Shown: in pieces, positions 26,444-35,561 of the stretch
Layout: each line of letters starts with the position of its first letter
Numbering within the stretch: the first letter of the stretch is position 1
Assembly: GCA_910579325.1 (NCBI GenBank)
Contig: CAJTTU010000006.1
Coordinates: forward strand, 9,768-73,767
Direction: 5' to 3'
Origin: an uncultured Lachnospiraceae bacterium
GTDB taxonomy: Bacteria > Bacillota > Clostridia > Lachnospirales > Lachnospiraceae
Length of the DNA: 64,000 nt
Notes under the pieces: generated by a model
What the model was told of the DNA's origin: nothing
The model's database searches: none
The model's input: only the letters and a program-made list of their open reading frames with translations
Position numbers and translations under genes: made by a program

Positions 26444-29400
26444 TTATATCCTGTTCCCCGTATAAAACGCCTCAATCGCCGCCTGCTCGCTGCTTAAACC
26501 CTTTTCTTCCATCTGCACAATGGCGTTCAGCATCCGCTTGTAATCATTTGGAATGATCTTCTTAAACCGGGGCAGGTAGCCGCCGAAATTTTCCAGAATC
26601 TCCTTTCCTTTCGAAGATCCGGTGCAGGCCACATGTTCCTCGATCATAGCCTTCAGCTCCAGCACGTCGTATTTATTCGTAACCTCCTCCATAGTAACCA
26701 TGGATTTGTTGATCCGCTTGTACAGATCCCGGTTTTCATCCAGCACATAGGCGATGCCGCCGCTCATGCCTGCGGCGAAATTCTTTCCGGTGCCGCCTAA
26801 AATCACCACCCGGCCTCCGGTCATATACTCGCAGCCGTGGTCGCCCACGCCCTCCACCACCGCCGTGGCTCCCGAATTGCGGACGCAGAACCGTTCCCCG
26901 GCCACGCCATTGATATAAGCCTTGCCGCTGGTTGCGCCGTAGAGGGCCACATTTCCGATAATGATATTGTCCTCCGCCTTGAATTTCGCGTCCTTCGGCG
27001 GATAGATCGCCAGCTTGCCGCCGGATAAGCCCTTGCCAAAATAGTCGTTGCTGTCGCCCGTCACCTCCAGGGTCAGCCCCTTCGGGATAAAAGCGCCGAA
27101 ACTCTGGCCGCCGCTGCCCTTGCATTTCACCGTGAAGGTATCCTCCTCTAAAGTATCCCCATACTTTTTCGTGATCTCCGCCCCGAATATGGTTCCGAAG
27201 GCCCGGTTGACACTCCCCACATCCGCCTCGACGGTATGCTTCTCCTTCTTTTCCAGCGCCTGCCGGAACTGTTTTAATAAGAGCCGCTCATCCAGAGTCT
27301 TTTCCAGTTCAAAATTGTATACGTTCTTGCGGCCGTAACCTGCCAGGGGCCGGCCGATATAAGGATTGTCAAGGATAACGGACAAATCCACCTTGCCTCC
27401 TCTTTCACAGGAAATCTTTTCCCGCCGTTTCAAAAGGTCGGAGCGGCCCACCAGCTCATCCACCGTGGCGATGCCAAGCCTTGCCATATACTCCCGCATC
27501 TCCTGCGCCACAAACCGCATAAAATTCATCACATATTCCGGCTTCCCCGCAAACCGCTTTCTAAGCTCCGGGTTCTGGGTGGCGATGCCCACAGGGCAGG
27601 TGTCCAGGTTGCAGACCCGCATCATCACGCAGCCCATAGTCACCAGCGGAGCCGTGGCAAAACCGAATTCCTCTGCGCCCAGAAGGGCTGCCACAATCAC
27701 ATCCCTGCCGCTCATCAGCTTTCCGTCCGTTTCCAGGATCACCTTGTCCCGCAGCCCGTTCATAATCAGCGTCTGGTGGGTCTCCGCCACCCCCAGCTCC
27801 CAGGGAAGGCCCGCATTGTAAATAGAATTTCTCGGCGCCGCCCCGGTGCCGCCGTCAAAGCCGGATACTAAAATCACCTGTGCCCCTGCCTTGGCCACGC
27901 CGGCCGCCACAGTTCCCACGCCGGCCTCCGACACCAGCTTAACGGAAATCCTGGCGTCTTTGTTCGCATTTTTCAGGTCGAAAATCAGCTGGGCCAGATC
28001 CTCAATCGAATAAATATCATGGTGAGGCGGCGGGGAAATCAGTCCCACGCCCGCCGTAGAGTGGCGGGTTTTCGCCACCCAGGGATAAACCTTATTGCCG
28101 GGAAGCTGGCCGCCCTCGCCGGGCTTTGCCCCCTGGGCCATTTTAATCTGAATCTCCTTTGCGCTGACCAGGTACCGGGAGGTCACGCCGAACCGTCCCG
28201 ACGCCACCTGCTTGATGGCGGAACAGCGGTTGAACTCTTCGCTCTGGTTTTCCAGCCGCTCCAGGCTCTCGCCGCCCTCGCCGCTGTTGGATTTGCCGTG
28301 GAGCCGGTTCATGGCGATGGCCAGCGTTTCGTGAGCCTCCTGGGAAATGGAACCGTAGGACATGGCGCCGGTCTTAAACCGCTTCACGATAGAATCCACG
28401 CTCTCCACCTTCTCGATGGGAATGCCCTGCTCCGGATAATTGAAATCCAGAAGCCCCCGCAGGTTTATGGTGCCCACTTCCTCATGGATGGCATGGCTGT
28501 ATTCCTTAAATAACTGATAATCCCCCCGTTTAGCGGCTTCCTGCAGCAGATGGATGGTCTTGGGATTGTACCGGTGTTCTTCCTTTCCCGAACGCATCTT
28601 GTAGCTGCCCATGCTGCTCAAGGTCAGATCCACGTCAAGCCCTAAAGGGTCAAAAGCCGAGGAATGGCGGGAATCCACGTCGTCCTCGATATCCTTCAGG
28701 CTCAGGCCCTCCACCCGGCAGACCGTGTTGGTAAAATACCGGTCGATCACCTCTTTATTAATGCCGATGGCCTCAAAAATCTGAGACCCCTGATAGGACT
28801 GGATCGTAGAAATTCCCATCTTGGAGGCAATTTTCACAATGCCGTGAAGTACTGCGCTGTTGTAGTCGTCCACCGCCGCATAGTAATCCTTATCCAGCAT
28901 ATCGCTCTCGATCAGGTAACGGATAGCCTCCTGAGCCAGGTAGGGATTGATGGCCGTCGCCCCGTAGCCCAGAAGCGTAGCAAAATGATGTACCTCGCAG
29001 GGCTCCCCGCTTTCCAGGATAATAGCCATGCTGGTTCTCTTTTTCGTCTTTACCAGATGATGCTGCAGGGCGGATACCGCAAGCAGGGAAGGAATGGCTA
29101 CCCGGTTCTCATCCATCCCCCGGTCGCTTAGAATCAGGATATTGCAGCCGTTTCTGTGGGCCCGGTCGGCCTCCAGGCAGAGCCGGTCCACTGCCTTTTC
29201 CAGGCTGGTATTTTTATAGTACAGAATAGACACTTCCTCTACCTTGAAGCCGTCCACCTTCATATTTTTGATTTTCAGAAGATCCGTGCAGGTCAGGATC
29301 GGATTGTGTATGCGCAGGATCTTGCAGTTATCCGCCTTTTCCTCCAGAAGGCTTCCGTCAGAGCCGATATAAATATCGGTGGCCGTCACAATCTCTTCCC

Positions 29401-30997
29401 GGATGGCGTCGATGGGGGGATTAGTCACCTGGGCAAAAAGCTGTTTAAAATAGTTAAACAGCGGCTGATGCATGGCCGACAAAATGGCCAGGGGACTGTC
29501 CGCTCCCATGGCGGACACCGCCTCCGCTCCGTCTTTTGCCATAGGCAAAAGCATGGTCCGGTAGGTCTCATAGCTATAGCCAAAAGCCTTTAACAGCCTC
29601 AGCCGTTCTTCTTCCGGCAGCTCCGGTATTTTCTGATTGGGAATCGCCAGTTCCTTCAGATGCACCAGATGGCTGTCCAGCCATTCCCCGTAAGGCCGCC
29701 TTGCAGCATAATCCCGTTTCAGATCCTCGTCGTTGATCATCACGCCCTTTTTCGTGTCCACCAGCAGCATTTTCCCCGGCCTTAACCGGTCTTTTTTCAC
29801 GATCCGCTTCTGGTCCACCGCTAAAGCCCCCACCTCCGAGGAAAGAATCAGCTGTCCCTCATCGGTAATATAATATCTGGAAGGCCGCAGCCCGTTCCGG
29901 TCAAGCACGGCGCCGATTAAGTCGCCGTCGCTGAACACAATCGAGGCCGGCCCGTCCCAGGGCTCCATCATCGTCGCATAATACTGGTAGAAATCCCGTT
30001 TCTCCTGGTCCATATATTTGTCGTTCACCCAGGGCTCGGGAATCGTAATCATCACGGCCAGCGGCAGCTCCATGCCGCTCATCATCAGAAATTCCAGCGT
30101 ATTGTCAAACATGGCGGAGTCAGAGCCCTCGGAGTTTACAACCGGCAGCACCTTGGGCATGTCATTTTTCAGGTACTCGGATTCCATGTTTTCCTCTCTG
30201 GCCAGCATTTTGTCCACATTGCCCCGGATCGTATTGATCTCGCCGTTGTGTACGATCAGCCGGTTGGGGTGGGCCCGCATCCAGCTGGGATTGGTGTTGG
30301 TGCTGAACCGGGAATGAACCACCGCCAGCGCCGATTCATAGTCCGGCGACTGCAGGTCAGGATAATACTGGCGGAGCTGCTTCACCAGAAACATGCCCTT
30401 GTAGACAATCGTACGGCTGGACAGGGAAGCCACATAAGTGTTGTCGTTACTCTGCTCAAACACCCGGCGAACCACATAGAGGCGGCGGTCAAAGGGCAGA
30501 CCCGCTTCCAGCTTCTCCGGCTTTTCCACAAAAGCCTGCATAATACAGGGCATACAGTCCAGCGCCTTTTTTCCAAGTACGCCGGGATTTACCGGCACCG
30601 CCCGCCAGCCGAGGAAGGTAAGCCCCTCCTTCTGCACGATAATCTCAAACATCTTTTTCGCCTGGTTTCTGGCCAGCTCATCCTGAGGAAAGAAGAACAT
30701 GCCCACGCCGTACTCCCGGTCCTTCCCCAGCTTAATCCCTGCGGCCTTTGCGGCGTTTTTGAAAAATCGGTGGGAAACCTGCAGCAGAATCCCCACGCCG
30801 TCGCCGGTTTTCCCCTCGGCGTCCTTTCCTGCCCGGTGTTCCAGATTCTCTACGATTTTGATGGCGTCCTCCACCGTTTTATGGGTTTTCATGCCGCCTA
30901 TATTGACCACCGCGCCGATTCCGCAGTTGTCATGCTCAAACCGGGCGTCGTATAGCCTAGGCGCCTGCTGTTTTTCCGTCAACTGTCTTCCTTCCAT
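26444..30997 (-). CDS. gltB: Glutamate synthase large subunit
   Basis: 1517 residues from the ATG at 30997. A short propeptide ends before Cys25 (HDNCGIGAVVN), the nucleophile of the amidotransferase domain; the FMN-binding synthase domain follows (GEGGQLPGNKV, SPPPHHDIYSIEDLAQLI), then the iron-sulfur site C-x5-C-x4-C in CVMMRVCNLDTCPVG and the C-terminal beta-helix with many Gly repeats. It makes glutamate from glutamine and 2-oxoglutarate with electrons from GltD. An in-frame TTG at 31045 would begin inside a leader hairpin, so I prefer 30997. Confidence 0.95.
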   Translation of the reverse strand: MEGRQLTEKQQAPRLYDARFEHDNCGIGAVVNIGGMKTHKTVEDAIKIVENLEHRAGKDAEGKTGDGVGILLQVSHRFFKNAAKAAGIKLGKDREYGVGMFFFPQDELARNQAKKMFEIIVQKEGLTFLGWRAVPVNPGVLGKKALDCMPCIMQAFVEKPEKLEAGLPFDRRLYVVRRVFEQSNDNTYVASLSSRTIVYKGMFLVKQLRQYYPDLQSPDYESALAVVHSRFSTNTNPSWMRAHPNRLIVHNGEINTIRGNVDKMLAREENMESEYLKNDMPKVLPVVNSEGSDSAMFDNTLEFLMMSGMELPLAVMITIPEPWVNDKYMDQEKRDFYQYYATMMEPWDGPASIVFSDGDLIGAVLDRNGLRPSRYYITDEGQLILSSEVGALAVDQKRIVKKDRLRPGKMLLVDTKKGVMINDEDLKRDYAARRPYGEWLDSHLVHLKELAIPNQKIPELPEEERLRLLKAFGYSYETYRTMLLPMAKDGAEAVSAMGADSPLAILSAMHQPLFNYFKQLFAQVTNPPIDAIREEIVTATDIYIGSDGSLLEEKADNCKILRIHNPILTCTDLLKIKNMKVDGFKVEEVSILYYKNTSLEKAVDRLCLEADRAHRNGCNILILSDRGMDENRVAIPSLLAVSALQHHLVKTKKRTSMAIILESGEPCEVHHFATLLGYGATAINPYLAQEAIRYLIESDMLDKDYYAAVDDYNSAVLHGIVKIASKMGISTIQSYQGSQIFEAIGINKEVIDRYFTNTVCRVEGLSLKDIEDDVDSRHSSAFDPLGLDVDLTLSSMGSYKMRSGKEEHRYNPKTIHLLQEAAKRGDYQLFKEYSHAIHEEVGTINLRGLLDFNYPEQGIPIEKVESVDSIVKRFKTGAMSYGSISQEAHETLAIAMNRLHGKSNSGEGGESLERLENQSEEFNRCSAIKQVASGRFGVTSRYLVSAKEIQIKMAQGAKPGEGGQLPGNKVYPWVAKTRHSTAGVGLISPPPHHDIYSIEDLAQLIFDLKNANKDARISVKLVSEAGVGTVAAGVAKAGAQVILVSGFDGGTGAAPRNSIYNAGLPWELGVAETHQTLIMNGLRDKVILETDGKLMSGRDVIVAALLGAEEFGFATAPLVTMGCVMMRVCNLDTCPVGIATQNPELRKRFAGKPEYVMNFMRFVAQEMREYMARLGIATVDELVGRSDLLKRREKISCERGGKVDLSVILDNPYIGRPLAGYGRKNVYNFELEKTLDERLLLKQFRQALEKKEKHTVEADVGSVNRAFGTIFGAEITKKYGDTLEEDTFTVKCKGSGGQSFGAFIPKGLTLEVTGDSNDYFGKGLSGGKLAIYPPKDAKFKAEDNIIIGNVALYGATSGKAYINGVAGERFCVRNSGATAVVEGVGDHGCEYMTGGRVVILGGTGKNFAAGMSGGIAYVLDENRDLYKRINKSMVTMEEVTNKYDVLELKAMIEEHVACTGSSKGKEILENFGGYLPRFKKIIPNDYKRMLNAIVQMEEKGLSSEQAAIEAFYTGNRI

Positions 30998-31031
30998 AGA
31001 TTGTACAATCCTTTCCGTAGTTGATTTACTG

Positions 31032-31138
31032 TGAAAGTAAGCCAAGTGGACATAGATTCGACATGTTTACATGAGAGCATCTATGGACATTTGGCGCACC
31101 CTACTTTCATATTTGGTAATGTCTGCGTCAGCAGACAT
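31032..31138 (-). promoter_or_regulatory. Large hairpin leader upstream of gltB
   Basis: TGAAAGTA (31032-31039) pairs with TACTTTCA (31102-31109), and inside it GCCAAGTG...CATAGAT pairs with ATCTATG...CATTTGGC (14 of 17). A smaller 8-bp hairpin ATGTCTGC/GCAGACAT lies at 31119-31138. GATTGTACAATC follows at 30999-31010, next to the gltB start. Confidence 0.6.
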
Positions 31139-31150
31139 GTCCGTTTATAT

Positions 31151-31204
31151 ATAAAAAGCTGCAAAGAAACACTCCCCCCTGGGGAACTGCCTCTTTGCAG
31201 CTTT
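31151..31204 (-). terminator. Terminator after HPr gene
   Basis: A 13-bp perfect stem (AAAGCTGCAAAGA with TCTTTGCAGCTTT) is followed on the minus strand by TTTTTATATAT. It ends the HPr transcript before the gltB leader. Confidence 0.8.
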
Positions 31205-31248
31205 AAACGCAATCCAATTTTATGTTTTTGACTTAAACTGCTAAAATA

Positions 31249-31512
31249 CTAAAAATCCAGCTTGCTTTCAATCAGCCTGGCCAAAGTCTTTGCCGCATAC
31301 TCTTCCTCTCTGCCGTCACAGCATAGCTCGATTCTGTCACCGCATTTGATCCCCGCTTTCATCAGCTTTAAGACGCTCTTCGCATTCACGGTCTCTTCTT
31401 TCCTGCGGATATAGATCTCACACGGATATGCCGCAGCTTCCTTCGCCAGTACTCCTGCGGGTCTTAAATGCAGACCCGTAGGATTTACCACTGTCAAACG
31501 TTTTGTTACCAT
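31249..31512 (-). CDS. HPr family phosphocarrier protein
   Basis: 87 residues. The phospho-His site is in NPTGLHLRPAG (His15-type) and the regulatory Ser site in NAKSVLKLMKAGIKCGD (Ser46-type), so both PTS phosphotransfer and HprK control are possible. The His-loop reads LHLRPAG rather than the common IHARPAA, which suggests a paralogue rather than the main PTS carrier. The start MVTKRLTV at 31512 fits the family; no clear ribosome site is seen. It lies 85 bases after ackA and may be cotranscribed with it. Confidence 0.85.
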   Translation of the reverse strand: MVTKRLTVVNPTGLHLRPAGVLAKEAAAYPCEIYIRRKEETVNAKSVLKLMKAGIKCGDRIELCCDGREEEYAAKTLARLIESKLDF

Positions 31513-31596
31513 ATTACTATATATGCCCGGCATACGCTGAGCTATTCGCCACTTTACCGCGGCTGAATACCTTATTACAAAATTTCCGATACTTTC

Positions 31597-32784
31597 TTAT
31601 ACCAGCGCAACCGTCTCTCTTGCGATGGCCAGCTCCTCGTTGGTGGGAACTACCATGGCAACTACCTTGGAATCATCGGTGCTGACAATTCTCTCTTCGC
31701 CGGCGAATTTGTTCTTCTCAGCGTCGAATTTCAGTCCCAGATAACCCATATGGTTCAGAACCATCTCACGGATCAGCGCATCATTCTCGCCGATTCCGGC
31801 GGTGAATACGATTGCGTCCACGCCGTTCATCACTGCGGCATAAGCGCCGATATACTTTACAACTCTGTGTACGAATACCTCAACGGCAACCTCTGCCTTT
31901 TTATTTCCCTTGTCAGCCTCTGCGTGCAGATCACGGAAGTCGCTGGACACCTCTGACAGACCCTGAACGCCGGACTTCTTATTCAGTACCTGCAGTACCC
32001 CTGAAATATCCAGATTCTCTTTCTTCGCTACATACTCAAGCACGGCGGGGTCCAGGTCGCCGCTTCTGGTGCCCATCACAAGGCCCTCCAGAGGGGTGAA
32101 GCCCATGCTGGTGTCAACGGACTTGCCGTTCTGTACCGCACAGATGCTGGCGCCGTTGCCCAGGTGGCATACGATGGTTTTCAGATCTTCCGGTTTCTTG
32201 CCCAGGATCTCGGCAACACGCTTGGAAACAAAGCTGTGGGAGGTTCCGTGGAAACCGTAACGGCGAACCGCATATTTCTCATAATACTCATAAGGAATAC
32301 CGTACAGGTAGGATACGTCGGGCATCGTCTGATGGAACGCGGTGTCGAATACGCCTACCATCGGTACGTTCGGCATCAGCTCCTTGCAGGCATTGATACC
32401 GATCAGGTTTGCGGGGTTGTGCAGAGGAGCCAGGTCGTTGCACTTCTCGATCTCTTTGCATACCTCTTCGGTCAGTACGGTGGATGCGGCAAACTTCTCG
32501 CCGCCATGTACGATTCTGTGGCCTACCGCACCGATCTCGTCCAGAGATGCGATCACGCCGTTCTTCGCATCTGTCAGCTGCTGAAGCACCAGGCTCACCG
32601 CCGCCGTATGGTTGGGCATGTCCGCATTCATCTCAACCTTGTCCTTGCCCGTAGGCTTGTGGGTCAGGCAGCCGTCGATACCGATTCTCTCACATAAGCC
32701 CTTTGCCAGCACCTGCTCTGTGTCGGAATCGATCAGCTGATACTTCAGAGAAGAGCTTCCGCAGTTAATTACCAATACTTTCAT
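31597..32784 (-). CDS. ackA: Acetate kinase
   Basis: 395 residues with the family opening [17 protein letters not shown] and the motifs [31 protein letters not shown] and [11 protein letters not shown]. It makes ATP and acetate from acetyl phosphate in fermentation and the acetogenic pathway. AGGAGG lies 7 bases before the ATG at 32784; the longer frame is rejected. The usual partner pta is not adjacent within this window. Confidence 0.97.
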   Translation of the reverse strand: MKVLVINCGSSSLKYQLIDSDTEQVLAKGLCERIGIDGCLTHKPTGKDKVEMNADMPNHTAAVSLVLQQLTDAKNGVIASLDEIGAVGHRIVHGGEKFAASTVLTEEVCKEIEKCNDLAPLHNPANLIGINACKELMPNVPMVGVFDTAFHQTMPDVSYLYGIPYEYYEKYAVRRYGFHGTSHSFVSKRVAEILGKKPEDLKTIVCHLGNGASICAVQNGKSVDTSMGFTPLEGLVMGTRSGDLDPAVLEYVAKKENLDISGVLQVLNKKSGVQGLSEVSSDFRDLHAEADKGNKKAEVAVEVFVHRVVKYIGAYAAVMNGVDAIVFTAGIGENDALIREMVLNHMGYLGLKFDAEKNKFAGEERIVSTDDSKVVAMVVPTNEELAIARETVALV

Positions 32785-32846
32785 TGTTTTTCCTCCTAAA
32801 AAATCCTGTATTCCTGCCAAGCAGGATTTATATTCACATATGGTCT

Positions 32847-32875
32847 ATTTTATACTTTTTTCCATTGGCTGTAAA
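32847..32875 (-). promoter_or_regulatory. Promoter of ackA
   Basis: On the minus strand TTTACA (32870-32875), 17 bases, TAAAAT (32847-32852). The leader contains the small hairpin ATCCTG...CAGGAT before the ribosome site. Confidence 0.65.
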
Positions 32876-33036
32876 GTGTTTATGGGGATTTTTTAAGAGG
32901 ATTTATGAAAATTCGGCTACTGTCCACATGGTGAAATGATACATCTACTGAAACAGGGAGGCACCAAAACCACCTCCCCGTCAACACATACATCCTTTTC
33001 ATAATACGGTACGGAACAATCTTTTTTACGATTCTT

Positions 33037-34155
33037 TTACAGCAGCTTTGCCGCCACCTTTTTCAGTTCTTCCCTGATCTTAATATGCTGAGGACAGGCT
33101 TCCTCACATTTGCCGCATTCCACGCACTCATTGGCCGGCTTCTTTCCGTGACCACCCACCAGCCATTCCGCCTGGTGCCTGGCCGCTGCTTTGTCGCCAT
33201 AGAGAGTCAGGTAGTTCATAGCCGTAAAGGAGCCGGAGATGCCGATCCCTTCCGGACATACCTTCGCGCAGTAATTGCAGGTGGTACAGGGAATCAGAGG
33301 AATGCGGTTCATGGCCTCTCTGGCCTGGTTGAACACGTCCTTCTCTTCCTCTGAAAATCCTGTAAAATGCTTCATATAAGACAGGTTGTCTTCCATCTGC
33401 TCTAAGCTGCTCATACCTGACAGAACCGTGATCACGCCTTCCAGCTCCGCCGCGAAACGGATGGCCCAGGAGGCGCAGGAAGCCTTCGGATCTGCCTTTT
33501 TAAAGATGTCCTGTACTTCCTTCGGCGGATTGGCCAGCATACCGCCCTTCACCGGCTCCATAATCACCACCGGCTTGCCATGGGCCCTTGCCACCTCATA
33601 ACATTTTTTTGACTGCACGGCGGGATTTTCCCAGTCGCCGTAGTTAATCTGCAGCTGAACGAATTCCATCTCCGGATGCCTGTTTAAAATTTCCTCCAGC
33701 TCTTCCGGCGTGGAGTGGAAGGAGAAGCCCACATGCTTAATCAGCCCTTCTTTTTTCTTCTCCTGCACAAAGCTCCACATATCAAAATCATCGAATGGCT
33801 TAGTCCGATGTTCCCCCAGATTATGTAACAGGTAAAAATCGAAATACCCCGCGCCTGTCTGTTTTAATGATGTTTCAAACTGAGCAACGGCATCCTCTCT
33901 GGTTTTACAGTCGATCCATGCGGCGTTTTTCGTGGCCAGCTGGAAACGCTCCCTGGGATAGCGCTCCACCAGCGCCTGACGGATGGCGTCCTCGCTGCCC
34001 GCGTAAGCCCAGGCCGTGTCAAAATAGGTAAAACCTTCCTCAAGGAAACGGTCTACCATCGCCTTAACCTGCTCCACGTCGATCACGTCGCCCTTCATCG
34101 GCAGGCGCATCAGGCCAAAGCCCAGTTTTTTGATATCTTCTCCTAAATATGGCAT
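33037..34155 (-). CDS. Aldo/keto reductase with C-terminal 4Fe-4S domain
   Basis: 372 residues. Residues 1-270 form the aldo/keto reductase barrel (LGFGLMRLPM, YFDTAWAYAGSE, KNAAWIDCKTRED, YFDFYLLHNL). The C-terminal part has two ferredoxin-like cysteine sets, CTTCNYCAKVCPEGI and CVECGKCEEACPQHI. Such proteins are common in Clostridia and reduce aldehydes or unknown carbonyls. Its promoter has the stretched spacer and operator of a MerR-controlled gene, with the merR gene divergent next to it, so it is probably induced by an aldehyde or related stress; the inducer is inference. Confidence 0.92.
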   Translation of the reverse strand: MPYLGEDIKKLGFGLMRLPMKGDVIDVEQVKAMVDRFLEEGFTYFDTAWAYAGSEDAIRQALVERYPRERFQLATKNAAWIDCKTREDAVAQFETSLKQTGAGYFDFYLLHNLGEHRTKPFDDFDMWSFVQEKKKEGLIKHVGFSFHSTPEELEEILNRHPEMEFVQLQINYGDWENPAVQSKKCYEVARAHGKPVVIMEPVKGGMLANPPKEVQDIFKKADPKASCASWAIRFAAELEGVITVLSGMSSLEQMEDNLSYMKHFTGFSEEEKDVFNQAREAMNRIPLIPCTTCNYCAKVCPEGIGISGSFTAMNYLTLYGDKAAARHQAEWLVGGHGKKPANECVECGKCEEACPQHIKIREELKKVAAKLL

Positions 34156-34210
34156 TGCATTTGTCTCCTTTCCTGTCCTGAAATAATTGGAATATTTTCG
34201 TTATGGTTCC

Positions 34211-34241
34211 ATTGTATCAGTCGGTAGCTGCTACCGGTCAA
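34211..34241 (-). promoter_or_regulatory. MerR-type promoter of the aldo/keto reductase gene
   Basis: TTGACC (34236-34241) and TACAAT (34211-34216) are separated by 19 bases, the over-long spacing typical of MerR-activated promoters. The spacer carries the palindrome CGGTAGCTGCTACCG (34222-34236). Confidence 0.82.
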
Positions 34242-34293
34242 GAAGAAAATTAAAATATCTGCATAAGACGTCGCCTGAAATATATAAAAAGTC

Positions 34294-34351
34294 TTGCCTC
34301 TCCTCCCGTTTTCTGCTATACTTTCACTGCGGCATACGGTAGTTACTACCG
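34294..34351 (+). promoter_or_regulatory. merR promoter and second operator
   Basis: TTGCCT (34294-34299), 17 bases, TATACT (34317-34322) drives the merR gene. A second copy of the operator, CGGTAGTTACTACCG (34337-34351), lies just downstream of the start of transcription, as expected for autorepression. Confidence 0.78.
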
Positions 34352-34505
34352 GCTACAAACATCATCACACATATATCCGGTTCTCGCAATATCTGACTTT
34401 GTGTCTTCCAAGACAAAGTCTGTCCGCTTATATGAGCCTTATATCAAAGGATACTTTTTTGCATAAGGTCCCGGAAACATATCTGTTACATCCGGAGGAG
34501 TTTGT

Positions 34506-34925
34506 ATGAGATACACCATGAAGAAAGCCTGCGAACAGACCGGGCTGACCTATGAAACACTGAAATTTTACTGTAATCAGGGACTTGTTCCCAATGTAAA
34601 GCGGGACAGCCGGCAACGGCGTATTTTTGATGACGATGATCTGACATGGATTCATGGGCTGTGCTGTCTGAGAAACTGTGAGATGGGCATTAAAGATATG
34701 AAGAAATACCTGATTCTCTGCCAGGAAGGGAATGCTTCCATCCCAAAGCGCAGAGAAATTCTGGACCGGCAGAAGAAAGTGCTGCAGCAGCGCATTCAGA
34801 ATCTGGAGGCAGCAGTGGATTATATTGAACGGAAAAAACGATATTATGATGATGTGGAGCAGGGGAAAATCAGCGAAACTGTAAAATGGAACAAACCGGC
34901 GATACATACACCGCCCCAGACATAA
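34506..34925 (+). CDS. MerR family transcriptional regulator
   Basis: 139 residues. The N-terminal winged helix-turn-helix is clear (YTMKKACEQTGLTYETLKFYCNQGLVPNVKRDSRQRRIFDDDDLTWI), followed by a coiled-coil dimer helix (RREILDRQKKVLQQRIQNLEAAVDYIERKK). There is no cysteine cluster of the metal-sensing type. Two matching CGGTAG-N3-CTACCG operators in the divergent region point to control of itself and of the aldo/keto reductase. GGAGG precedes the ATG. Confidence 0.88.
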   Translation: MRYTMKKACEQTGLTYETLKFYCNQGLVPNVKRDSRQRRIFDDDDLTWIHGLCCLRNCEMGIKDMKKYLILCQEGNASIPKRREILDRQKKVLQQRIQNLEAAVDYIERKKRYYDDVEQGKISETVKWNKPAIHTPPQT

Positions 34926-35009
34926 AAATCCTGAGAATGTAAAACACGCCAGGCACCTTTCTGCATCTGCTCCCATATAATAAAGAAAACAATGCCATAA
35001 GGAGTTCTC

Positions 35010-35489
35010 ATGGCACAGTCAGTTCTGACTCCTGTCTATGGAGTAATTCAAAATATTTCGCCGTCTCAGAACCAATGCTGCGACAGTATGATCACGCTGC
35101 TCACCTCCAACGGAATCGTCCGCTTCGCGGCAGGTCCCGACACCTTTGTTATCGACTCGGCCCGGCTGTCTCCCGGCATGTCCGTAGCCGCTTTTTACGA
35201 TGCGAATCTGCCGGTGCCGCTGATCTTTCCACCCCAGTATCAGGCGGTGATCATTGCCAGGCGGCGACAGAATGAAAATGTGGCGGCAGGATTTTTCAAC
35301 AGAAATCTGGTGGCCGCCGACCAGTCCCTGCAGCTGAATATCGGCGCTGCAACAGAAATTTCAACGGCCAACGGCCTGCCTTTTGAATGCAGTCCGGGCG
35401 GGCAGTATCTGGTGGCGTTTTATACTGCGACGACCAGAAGTATTCCGCCCCAGACTACGCCGAGGAGGGTTGTGGTGTTTTGCAGATGA
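35010..35489 (+). CDS. Hypothetical protein
   Basis: 159 residues, not recognised. It has no signal peptide and no membrane helix, and appears beta-rich: repeated short hydrophobic strands (ITLLTSNGIVRFAAGPDTFVIDSARL, QYLVAFYTATTRSIPPQTTPRRVVVFCR). AAGGAG lies 5 bases before the ATG, so translation is credible. It follows merR in the same direction after 84 bases and ends at a good terminator. No function is proposed. Confidence 0.7.
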   Translation: MAQSVLTPVYGVIQNISPSQNQCCDSMITLLTSNGIVRFAAGPDTFVIDSARLSPGMSVAAFYDANLPVPLIFPPQYQAVIIARRRQNENVAAGFFNRNLVAADQSLQLNIGAATEISTANGLPFECSPGGQYLVAFYTATTRSIPPQTTPRRVVVFCR

Positions 35490-35499
35490 TGTAACGATT

Positions 35500-35555
35500 A
35501 ATCGCAGACAGACACTGACCCTTTGAAATACGGCGCCTGTCTGTGATTTTCATTC
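35500..35555. terminator. Bidirectional terminator between hypothetical gene and MFS gene
   Basis: AATCGCAGACAG (35500-35511) pairs with CTGTCTGTGATT (35537-35548) with one mismatch; the plus side continues TTCATTCTGATTTTT. It serves two convergent genes. Confidence 0.65.
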
Positions 35556-35561
35556 TGATTT

